A stretch of DNA of 6,431 bases from an uncultured bacterium (GTDB taxonomy: Bacteria > Bdellovibrionota_C > UBA2361 > SZUA-149 > CALKYB01): positions 1-6,431 of the forward strand of contig CALIEE010000150.1 in assembly GCA_938022485.1 (NCBI GenBank). Reading direction: 5' to 3'. Both the position numbers and the translations under genes were made by a program. The notes under the pieces were generated by a model that made no database searches, was not told the DNA's origin, and was given only the letters and a program-made list of their open reading frames with translations. Shown piece after piece: positions 1-5,456 of this stretch. Position 1 is the stretch's first letter; each line of letters starts with the position of its first letter.

Positions 1-312
1 CTGAATTGGATAATTGTCAACAATCACTTTGAGTGTGAAAGCGTTGTAGGCATTGATCCAGAATGCCAGTTTCTCATCAGAGGTAGCAGCCTCATATTCA
101 GAGGTAGTGATTGCCGAGAGTTTTTCCAAATAGCCATCAAGTTCTTTCGGCGAAGATTTTAGTCCATTGTAATTGACCAGACCTTTCTCGTTTACGAAAG
201 CAGACAAAACCTTCGCGTAGTCATCGTGAAGTTTATTCCCCAACTTATCAGAGGCAAAGGCTGTAACCGGAAGTACAAGTACAGTAAGAACCAATAGAAA
301 AATTCTAGTCAT
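1..312 (-). CDS. DUF547 domain protein, secreted (3' part cut off by window edge)
   Basis: The reading frame is open for 104 codons from ATG at 310-312 to the window edge, so the C-terminal part is missing. Residues 1-20 form a clear Sec signal peptide: Arg3, a hydrophobic core, then an AFA cleavage site before SD. The mature protein therefore acts in the periplasm or outside the cell. The rest matches the N-terminal half of DUF547: GLVNYNGL at 44-51, a helical stretch (YLEKL), and the hallmark AFWINAYNAFTLKVI at 83-97 followed by DNYPI. The biochemical role of DUF547 is not established to my knowledge. The ATG lies 28 bases after the arsM stop on the same strand, which suggests it is the last visible gene of the arsenosugar operon. 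The Shine-Dalgarno is poor, with only CGAGA about 12 bases upstream. The family call is firm; a function in arsenic metabolism is inferred only from position. Confidence 0.85.
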   Translation of the reverse strand, partial: MTRIFLLVLTVLVLPVTAFASDKLGNKLHDDYAKVLSAFVNEKGLVNYNGLKSSPKELDGYLEKLSAITTSEYEAATSDEKLAFWINAYNAFTLKVIVDNYPIQ

Positions 313-340
313 AGTAAAAAATATCTCGTAAAACTACTGC

Positions 341-1399
341 TTAGCAGCAGCCTCCATCAGAGGCTTCTCCTGGAGCAGCTGCGAACGTGGCTGGTTCGCA
401 ATCAAAAAGACCAAAATGTTTGCTGCGGTCTCCTTCAACTTTAAAATGCTTCTTGAACCTTGTTTCTTCCAACATGGCAGCTGTGTTGCCACAGACAAGC
501 ATTGGACGATCTTTCTCAAACAAATGATGGTCATCTAACTGAAAAGCAGCTGGTGTTTCAGCAACTGTTCCCAGGTATGTGGCCACCTGACCATAGTCTT
601 CACAGCGGTCTTCAAGAGATTCGATCTTAAAGGCTCTTACCGTAGACGAAACAAATTCAGCCATGCCCAATTTTTTTTCTATCTCTGGGTTTAAGATTTC
701 AAGAGGTCTTTCAGTGATAAATCTGAAATCTACGCAACCTAAATCATTGAGTATACGCCTAAAGTCTTCTTTATAGAGGGCTCCAGAAATACACTCACCG
801 TGAAGGATGGGATCTTTTCTTAATTCGTCAGGGACTCTTCTTAGGGAAAATACGTCTGAGAAGTAGAGTTCACCGCCAGGCTTTAGAACTCTGAATATTT
901 CTGACAGCACTTGTGGTTTGTTTGGGCTTAAGTTGATAACGCAGTTTGAAACAACTAGGTCCACGGAATTGTCCTCAATGCCTAGAGCTGAGAGATCTTC
1001 AATAAGGCCTTTCTTAAACTCGACGTTAGGCTTAGAGTAGCCAAACTTCTCCGTATGCCAAGGGATGTGTTCGAAAGCGACAGCCAGCTGCTCGTCGGTC
1101 ATATCAACTCCAATTACCCTACCTTTTTCGCCTACGAGTCTAGAAAGCACGAAGCAGTCGCGACCTGAGCCGCAGCCTAAATCTAGAACAGTAAGTCCTT
1201 CAAGAGCGTCTGGAATTGGAGAGCCGCAACCATAGAACTTTTTACTAACTTCTGGATGTATTTCACACAGAGTAGATTTAACATGGTCAGGGATTGCATC
1301 GATACTACAACATGCATCTGTTTTTAAGTCAGCACTGGATGCTAAAGTTTTACCGTAATAATCCTGAACTGCTTCTCTTGTGCTTGACTCGTTTTTCAT
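341..1399 (-). CDS. arsM: Arsenite S-adenosylmethionine methyltransferase ArsM (arsenosugar type)
   Basis: This cytosolic enzyme transfers methyl groups from SAM to As(III), giving mono-, di- and trimethyl arsenicals. It has 352 residues, the usual length for the long bacterial ArsM with its own C-terminal domain. The Rossmann SAM site is VLDLGCGSGRD at 71-81, with the acidic loop GVDMT at 97-101. The four cysteines important in characterised ArsM proteins all have counterparts: Cys30/31 (DACCSID), Cys58 (FYGCGSPIP), Cys153 (SNCVINLS) and Cys203 (GECISGAL). The last two are 50 residues apart, as in the algal enzyme CmArsM. The C-terminal domain carries EDRCEDYGQVATYLGT at 263-278, and the protein ends in a GGCC pair (351-352) that could bind As(III). 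The start is supported by AAGGGA 11 bases upstream, which overlaps the glycosyltransferase stop. The 15-base gap to that gene and the presence of arsS upstream make it the methylating step of arsenosugar synthesis. Confidence 0.93.
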   Translation of the reverse strand: MKNESSTREAVQDYYGKTLASSADLKTDACCSIDAIPDHVKSTLCEIHPEVSKKFYGCGSPIPDALEGLTVLDLGCGSGRDCFVLSRLVGEKGRVIGVDMTDEQLAVAFEHIPWHTEKFGYSKPNVEFKKGLIEDLSALGIEDNSVDLVVSNCVINLSPNKPQVLSEIFRVLKPGGELYFSDVFSLRRVPDELRKDPILHGECISGALYKEDFRRILNDLGCVDFRFITERPLEILNPEIEKKLGMAEFVSSTVRAFKIESLEDRCEDYGQVATYLGTVAETPAAFQLDDHHLFEKDRPMLVCGNTAAMLEETRFKKHFKVEGDRSKHFGLFDCEPATFAAAPGEASDGGCC

Positions 1400-1414
1400 T
1401 TTTATCTTATTCCC

Positions 1415-2080
1415 TTATCTTTGGTACAACTCTGCTAATTTTTCTTCAGACCAGCCCGCTTTCCAAGCTAGTAGTATAAATTGATTTGTTAGACTTGTAG
1501 TGAAGGCGCCCTTTCTTTGATACCTGCGCGAGCTAGTGACTATTTTGTCACCTACCGTTTCTAGCGGGCCATTTTGCTTAATTCTCTTAACCAAATCAAG
1601 GTCTTCGAGAAGAGGTATGTCTTTGAAGCCTCCAAGCTTCTGAAAACTATCCTTTTTTATAAAAAGTCCCTGATCTCCATATGGTAAACTGAAGAGCCTA
1701 GACCTCAGGTTTGCTAGAGATTCTATAAAAACCATAGCGAGGGTGGATGGCTCGAATTTAAGCGAAAATGCTCCTGCTAGATTTGTCTTAAGACAACTCG
1801 AGATAGCAGCACTATAGAGATTTGGTAGCAGGGAGTCGGCATGGAGAAATAGTAGTGTATCTCCAGTGGCCAAGTCAGCGCCTAGGTTCAGTTGCTTGGC
1901 CCTGCCTAAAAGAGAGCTGGCTGTTTGGGCACCCAAGGAAGCGGCAATAGCTAAAGATGAGTCTTCACTGCCGCCATCGACATAGACAATTTCATGGAAT
2001 TCATCCTGCTTAGCAGAGGAGATTACCCATGGAAGGTTAATCTCCTCGTTTACTCCAGGAATGATGATAGATAATTTCAA
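1415..2080 (-). CDS. TIGR04283-family glycosyltransferase linked to arsenosugar synthesis
   Basis: This is a GT2-type (GT-A fold) glycosyltransferase of 221 residues, full length for the family, once called rSAM/selenodomain-associated transferase 2. It begins directly with the first strand (LSIIIPGVNEE, 3-13). It carries VDGGSEDSS at 34-42, GRAKQLNLGA at 59-68, a DXD-like metal and nucleotide site LFLHAD at 77-82, PYGDQGLF at 133-140 and PLLEDLDLVKR at 156-166. There is no membrane segment, so it is probably cytosolic or peripheral. Family members co-occur with the ArsS-type radical SAM gene, so a role in building the sugar part of an arsenosugar is reasonable. Donor and acceptor are unknown. 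The frequent partner TIGR04282 is not in this window. The start codon is TTG: no ATG or GTG lies in frame between it and an upstream stop, and the family's conserved N-terminus begins exactly here. Confidence 0.88.
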   Translation of the reverse strand: MKLSIIIPGVNEEINLPWVISSAKQDEFHEIVYVDGGSEDSSLAIAASLGAQTASSLLGRAKQLNLGADLATGDTLLFLHADSLLPNLYSAAISSCLKTNLAGAFSLKFEPSTLAMVFIESLANLRSRLFSLPYGDQGLFIKKDSFQKLGGFKDIPLLEDLDLVKRIKQNGPLETVGDKIVTSSRRYQRKGAFTTSLTNQFILLAWKAGWSEEKLAELYQR

Positions 2081-2095
2081 CCCGTTGAAAACCTC
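2078..2095 (-). promoter_or_regulatory. Ribosome-binding site and TTG start of the glycosyltransferase
   Basis: A GAGG at 2092-2095 overlaps the TGA stop (2094-2096) of the upstream flavoprotein gene and lies 11 bases before the TTG start at 2078-2080. No in-frame ATG or GTG exists between this TTG and the next upstream stop. The TTG is therefore the only plausible start that keeps the conserved first beta strand. The rare start codon and long spacing suggest weak initiation that depends on translation of the upstream gene. Confidence 0.6.
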
Positions 2096-3611
2096 AAGAG
2101 AACTTAACTAAGCTTTTTAAAAAAGTTTTAGTCAAAGGAGTTAGTTTGGTTTTGTTGTAGAGATCTCCGGTTTGACGAATAGCCTCAGACTGAGTTGGGT
2201 AGGGATGGATGACATTAGCTAGTTTGCCAAGTTTCATTCCTGCAGCCATTGCCACTGAAATTTCTGAAATTTGGTCTCCTGCATGAGGTCCCACAATAGT
2301 GGCTCCAACGATCTTGCCAGATCCTTTCTTTGTATGCACTTTCACAAAGCCATCAGTCGCTTCATCCAGAATTGCTCGATCTACTTCTTTGAAAGGTTTG
2401 AAGTAGGTATCAACTGGTTCATCTGAGCTGTGAGCGTAAACTCCTACATGCGCTATTTCAGGATCTGTATAGGTGGCCCAAGGAATATTAAGTGCACTAA
2501 GTTTTGCTCGACCAAAAAACAAAGCATTTCTAACCACGGCTCGAGCGGCAAAGTCGGCGGAATGAGTAAACTTATGCCTCATGCAGACATCACCGGCTGC
2601 AAAGATTTTTTTATTGCTGGTTCGAAGATAGTCATCGACCTCAACGCCGTTCTTACTGAACTCAACTCCAGCTTTTTCAACATTCAAGCCATCGAGATTG
2701 GGGCTTCTGCCAACAGCCATTAGGATTTTATCGACTTCTAAACTGGTTTCAGCCTCAGAGCCGACGCAGTAAAATAGCTTAAAGTTTTTGCCTTCTTTTT
2801 TCCCAGAGAAGATGGTTGAGTTTAGCTTTATATTAACCCCATCTTTTTCCATTTGAGATTTTAATATTGAAGCTGCATCAGGGTCTTCGCGAGTAAGAAA
2901 CTGAGGCCCTCTTTCAAAGATAGTGACCTCTGAGCCTAGTCTGGCAAAAGCCTGGGCTAGTTCGCAGCCAATGGGTCCTCCACCGACGATTGCTAGTCGT
3001 TTCGGCAGTTCTGTTAAGGAAAAGATTGTTTCATTGGTTAGAAGTTCATCTTGTTTTATCCCGTCGATAGGAATTTCTGTAGCCCTTGCTCCAGTAGCAA
3101 TGCAAGCCTTTTTAAAGTTAAGTTTGCTGCCGTCTACTTCAATTGTGGATTCGTCAACAAAGCTTCCTTGGCCGAGAAATACATCTATCCCCATCTCGCT
3201 AAAGCGCTTTGCCGAGTCGTGGTGGCTGATATCCGAGCGGATTCGGCGCAGTCTTTCCATGGCCTTTGAAAAATCAATTGATTGTAGCTGAGCATCTACT
3301 CCAAAGACGGGAGATTTTCTTACTTCATTGACGGCTTTAGCTGCTCTAATTAATGCCTTGGAAGGAACGCAGCCGTGGTTGAGACAGTCTCCCCCCATCA
3401 GATGTTTTTCAACTAAGGCAACTTTGGCGCCGAGACCAGCCGCAGCCGCAGCAGTGATTAAGCCAGCAGAGCCAGCGCCCACCACTACCAAATTATATTT
3501 GGATCTTGGATTAGGATTTTTCCAATCGCTTGGATGAACATGGTCAACCAGTAGCTGGTTATACTCATCCATTGGCTCTACTTTAACTGCGTTAGATTTT
3601 CTTCCAAACAT
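2094..3611 (-). CDS. Mercuric-reductase-like FAD/NAD(P) disulfide oxidoreductase
   Basis: This is a class I pyridine-nucleotide-disulfide oxidoreductase of 505 residues, expected to be cytosolic and homodimeric. After a roughly 40-residue leader (EYNQLLVDHVHPSDW at 16-30, typical of the MerA-like subgroup) it shows the FAD site GAGSAG (45-50) and the redox disulfide CLNHGC (Cys76, Cys81). The NAD(P) site GGGPIG is at 210-215, the second FAD motif FAAGDVC at 337-343, and a C-terminal dimerisation domain follows. Near the C-terminus it reads HPYPTQSE (469-476). Tyr471 stands where lipoamide dehydrogenase and glutathione reductase have their catalytic His, as in MerA. It lacks both the N-terminal heavy-metal domain and the C-terminal Cys pair of true MerA, so mercury reduction is unlikely. 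The substrate is unknown. Position in an arsenosugar operon suggests it may reduce an arsenical or a thiol partner, which is inference. It follows the TVP38 gene by 2 bases. Confidence 0.87.
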   Translation of the reverse strand: MFGRKSNAVKVEPMDEYNQLLVDHVHPSDWKNPNPRSKYNLVVVGAGSAGLITAAAAAGLGAKVALVEKHLMGGDCLNHGCVPSKALIRAAKAVNEVRKSPVFGVDAQLQSIDFSKAMERLRRIRSDISHHDSAKRFSEMGIDVFLGQGSFVDESTIEVDGSKLNFKKACIATGARATEIPIDGIKQDELLTNETIFSLTELPKRLAIVGGGPIGCELAQAFARLGSEVTIFERGPQFLTREDPDAASILKSQMEKDGVNIKLNSTIFSGKKEGKNFKLFYCVGSEAETSLEVDKILMAVGRSPNLDGLNVEKAGVEFSKNGVEVDDYLRTSNKKIFAAGDVCMRHKFTHSADFAARAVVRNALFFGRAKLSALNIPWATYTDPEIAHVGVYAHSSDEPVDTYFKPFKEVDRAILDEATDGFVKVHTKKGSGKIVGATIVGPHAGDQISEISVAMAAGMKLGKLANVIHPYPTQSEAIRQTGDLYNKTKLTPLTKTFLKSLVKFS

Positions 3612-3613
3612 GG

Positions 3614-4339
3614 TTACTCTTTATTTGTTTTCTTATCCAATGACCTTTTGGCTAACTTAGTTACATAAATTGTAAGCCCTACAGTAGCAAGCAGCCCAAT
3701 AATCAGAAAAGCCCATTCCAGCGGACTTTTTCCCTCAGCCCTAGCTACATCACCGGCAATAGAGCCTAGATAAACATAAAGAATGGTTCCTGGGAGCATT
3801 CCAGCCCAAGAGGCCAAGACATAGTCCCAAAGTTTAACTGTAGTCAGGCCAAAAGCATAGTTTAGGAAATTGAAAGGAAAAGCCGGAGATAGTCTAATTA
3901 AAAATACAATATTTCGTCCTTCTTCAGAGATGGCCGAGTTTACTGCTTTAAATCGCGGTTGTTTTTCAATTTGTTCACTTACCCAGTCTCTTGCGAAGTT
4001 TCTTCCAATTAGAAAGGCTGCTGTGGCGCCTGCCACTGAGGCTATAGAGACAACTATCGTCCCCCAGAATACACCGTATATGGCTCCTGCGCCCAAGGTT
4101 AGGATTGAGCCAGGTACTAAAAGTATAGTTGTAACGATGTAGAGCAAAGTGAAGTAGATTGCTCCAACAGTACCTTGAGCCTCAATCCAATCAAGCGCTT
4201 CTTTTAGGAAACTACCAATTGGTTCTCGAAAAAAGATTGTTAGGCTAGCAAGCAATAGAACTATTACTAGCTTTGTTTTTTTGTTGCTCCTGGTGCCGTT
4301 GCTAGGGCTAGAGTCTAACGTCTCCTCTGCCAGGCCCAT
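3614..4339 (-). CDS. TVP38/TMEM64 family (VTT/SNARE-associated, DedA-type) inner-membrane protein
   Basis: This is a 241-residue integral membrane protein with the VTT domain. A hydrophilic N-terminus (1-22, ending RSNKKTK) precedes a first membrane helix at about 23-37. Hydrophobic stretches follow at about 57-77, 80-112, 170-192 and 207-226. Domain hallmarks are LLVPGSILTLGAGAIYG (73-89), GATAAFLIGR (104-113), and RLSPAFPFNFLNYAFGL (149-165), in which the Arg and Pro are the conserved signature. The C-terminus is basic (KLAKRSLDKK). Relatives in the DedA/TMEM41/VMP1 superfamily move or scramble lipids, and some bacterial members affect oxyanion or ion handling. The substrate here is not known. 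It starts 2 bases after the arsS stop and ends 2 bases before the MerA-like gene. TVP38 and MerA-like genes are often neighbours or fused, so the two products probably work together. Confidence 0.88.
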   Translation of the reverse strand: MGLAEETLDSSPSNGTRSNKKTKLVIVLLLASLTIFFREPIGSFLKEALDWIEAQGTVGAIYFTLLYIVTTILLVPGSILTLGAGAIYGVFWGTIVVSIASVAGATAAFLIGRNFARDWVSEQIEKQPRFKAVNSAISEEGRNIVFLIRLSPAFPFNFLNYAFGLTTVKLWDYVLASWAGMLPGTILYVYLGSIAGDVARAEGKSPLEWAFLIIGLLATVGLTIYVTKLAKRSLDKKTNKE

Positions 4340-4341
4340 GC

Positions 4342-5310
4342 CTAAGCAACAGTTCCTGTACAGGAACTACCGGCGCCGGCAGTGCATCCATAGCAGTGAT
4401 TAGCCAGTGAAATCGGTTCTGAGGCCAAGGCGTCAAAAGAGTCGATATCCCAAATGTTCCTTTTCTTTTTTCCTAAGGGCATTTCTAGCATTTGGTTAAA
4501 ATCACAATCGAAAAGCTCACCGGTCCAGCCTACCGAAATCATGTCTTTACACATTACATTTTCAGCTGCGCTAGGGTTAAAGTTATCGAGTAATAATTGC
4601 ATGTATTCAGCCGTTTTCTCTTCGCGATCGAGGTAGTGAAGGAATCTTTTTATCGGCATGTTGGTGATTGCAAATAGGTTTTGGAACTCGATGTCGAAAA
4701 GCTCTTTTAGCTCCTTTTTATATTGGGCCTCCAATTGCTTCTCCTCTGGAGGGAGAGTTGCTCCAAGAGGGTTATAAACTAGATCTAACATTAGGCCCGT
4801 GCCGGGCTTTCCATAACCAAGTTTATTGAGCCATTGCAGCCCGGTGATACTTCTATCGAAAACTCCTCCACCTCTCTGAGCATCTACATTGTCTTTTGAG
4901 TAGCAGGGGAGAGAAGCGACTACTCTTACCTTGTGTTCAGCTAAAAACTCAGGAAGGTCTTCGAAGCCGTCTTCGTAAAAAATAGTTAGGTTGCAGCGGT
5001 CGATAGACTCTATGCCCTTGGCATGTGCAGCCCGCACAAAATCCTTGAAGTGAGCGTTAATTTCAGGTGCTCCCCCTGTAATGTCCAAAGTTTTAATCGA
5101 CTCGGATTTATTTAATAGTTCAATAATTCTAGAGGCGGTTTCCTCTGTCATGTCTTCAGTTCTCTTTGGACCGGCTTCAACATGGCAGTGTAAGCAAGCT
5201 AGGTTACAGCGTTTGCCTAAGTTGATTTGAAGAGTGTCTATTGAGCGTCGCTCAAGATCTAAATTGTGCTCTTTAACTTTTTTGGAAAAGGGAACCTGAC
5301 AAGCTAGCAT
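4342..5310 (-). CDS. arsS: Arsenosugar biosynthesis radical SAM protein ArsS (Cys form)
   Basis: This radical SAM enzyme of 322 residues belongs to the former TIGR04167 radical SAM/Cys-rich family. The studied cyanobacterial ArsS joins the 5'-deoxyadenosyl part of SAM to a dimethyl arsenical, making a dimethylarsinoyl-adenosine precursor of arsenosugars. The [4Fe-4S] motif is CNLACLHC (Cys35, Cys39, Cys42) inside NLGKRCNLACLHCHVEAGP. It is followed by DITGGAPE (76-83), RCNLTI (105-110) and SLPCY (133-137). The C-terminal domain adds Cys254, FDCDFNQ (Cys269) and the Cys-rich tail HCYGCTAGAGSSCTG (Cys306, 309, 317). Some family members carry selenocysteine. Here all positions are Cys and the gene ends in TAG, so there is no sign of Sec. 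The ATG start has no clear Shine-Dalgarno but suits the family's short leader before LQINLG. It is the first gene of the operon and sits downstream of the divergent intergenic region. Confidence 0.93.
   Translation of the reverse strand: MLACQVPFSKKVKEHNLDLERRSIDTLQINLGKRCNLACLHCHVEAGPKRTEDMTEETASRIIELLNKSESIKTLDITGGAPEINAHFKDFVRAAHAKGIESIDRCNLTIFYEDGFEDLPEFLAEHKVRVVASLPCYSKDNVDAQRGGGVFDRSITGLQWLNKLGYGKPGTGLMLDLVYNPLGATLPPEEKQLEAQYKKELKELFDIEFQNLFAITNMPIKRFLHYLDREEKTAEYMQLLLDNFNPSAAENVMCKDMISVGWTGELFDCDFNQMLEMPLGKKKRNIWDIDSFDALASEPISLANHCYGCTAGAGSSCTGTVA
4347..4372 (-). other. mRNA hairpin over the arsS C-terminal codons, just before the TVP38 start
   Basis: Positions 4351-4368 are a perfect 18-base palindrome with GTAC at the centre, covering exactly the six codons for SSCTGT. 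In the minus-strand RNA the stem extends by four more pairs (three G-U wobbles and one C-G). This gives about 11 base pairs closed by a GUAC loop. The wobbles pair only in the minus-strand transcript, which favours an RNA role over a DNA-binding site. The hairpin ends 2 bases before the arsS TAG stop and about 7 bases before the TVP38 ATG. No U-run follows, so it is not an intrinsic terminator. An effect on translational coupling or mRNA stability is inference. Confidence 0.45.
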
Positions 5311-5384
5311 AAAGTGTACTTATTTACTGGGTAATAGGTTGCGGAATAACAATTCACTTAGCAGATTCGAGGGAAACAGGGAAA

Positions 5385-5413
5385 GGTTACCCATTAATCT
5401 TGTATTTTATAGT
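5385..5413 (+). promoter_or_regulatory. yhbY: Possible yhbY promoter (good -10, weak -35)
   Basis: TATAGT at 5408-5413 matches the sigma-70 -10 consensus at five of six positions and lies in an AT-rich stretch. The -35 region around 5385-5392 (GGTTACCC) matches poorly at any spacing of 15-17. Transcription would begin near 5420, placing the hairpin at 5429-5449 in a short leader. A promoter is expected here because yhbY is the first rightward gene, but the exact boxes are tentative. Confidence 0.35.
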
Positions 5414-5428
5414 TTACTGACTTAGTTT

Positions 5429-5449
5429 CCTCGCCAAAGAAGGGCGAGG
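5429..5449 (+). promoter_or_regulatory. yhbY: Leader hairpin that contains the yhbY Shine-Dalgarno
   Basis: CCTCGCC at 5429-5435 is the exact reverse complement of GGCGAGG at 5443-5449, giving a 7-base-pair GC-rich stem with a 7-base loop (AAAGAAG). The 3' arm contains GAGG (5446-5449), the best Shine-Dalgarno for yhbY, 7 bases before its ATG. When folded, the ribosome-binding site would be hidden. No U-run follows on either strand, so a terminator is unlikely. Whether it regulates translation is inference. Confidence 0.45.
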
Positions 5450-5456
5450 TAAGAGC

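Larger units (their letters stand above)
5311..5456. promoter_or_regulatory. Divergent intergenic region between the arsS operon and yhbY
   Basis: These 146 bases lie between the ATG of arsS (leftward) and the ATG of yhbY (rightward), and no gene is visible in them. The region is AT-rich and must hold the promoters for both directions unless transcription starts inside coding sequence. On the leftward strand I see only weak candidates: TTGTTA at 5347-5352 without a good -10 partner, and a TATAAA at 5406-5411 without a convincing -35. A short inverted pair GGGTAA (5329-5334) / TTACCC (5387-5392) is present but too short to call an operator. No clear ArsR-type operator was recognised. Confidence 0.55.

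Noticed and set aside
313..340. Terminator or promoter between arsM and the DUF547 gene
   Set aside because: The 28 bases have no hairpin and only a short A/T run; too short and featureless to separate transcripts.
2923..3291. 122-codon plus-strand frame inside the MerA-like gene
   Set aside because: Low-complexity translation with no motif, antisense to well-conserved coding sequence.
2094..3611. Annotation as dihydrolipoyl dehydrogenase or as true mercuric reductase
   Set aside because: Tyr471 replaces the catalytic His of lipoamide dehydrogenase, and the MerA N-terminal metal domain and C-terminal Cys pair are missing.
3870..4142. 90-codon plus-strand frame inside the TVP38 gene
   Set aside because: Antisense to the conserved VTT block; no domain and no ribosome-binding site.
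4342..4344. Possible selenocysteine codon at the arsS end
   Set aside because: The terminal codon is TAG, not TGA, and the tail already has its cysteines.
4370..4379. Second short palindrome CCGGCGCCGG beside the arsS hairpin
   Set aside because: As RNA it gives only about three pairs around a four-base loop, and it encodes Ala-Gly codons in a conserved GC-rich motif. Probably a by-product of coding.
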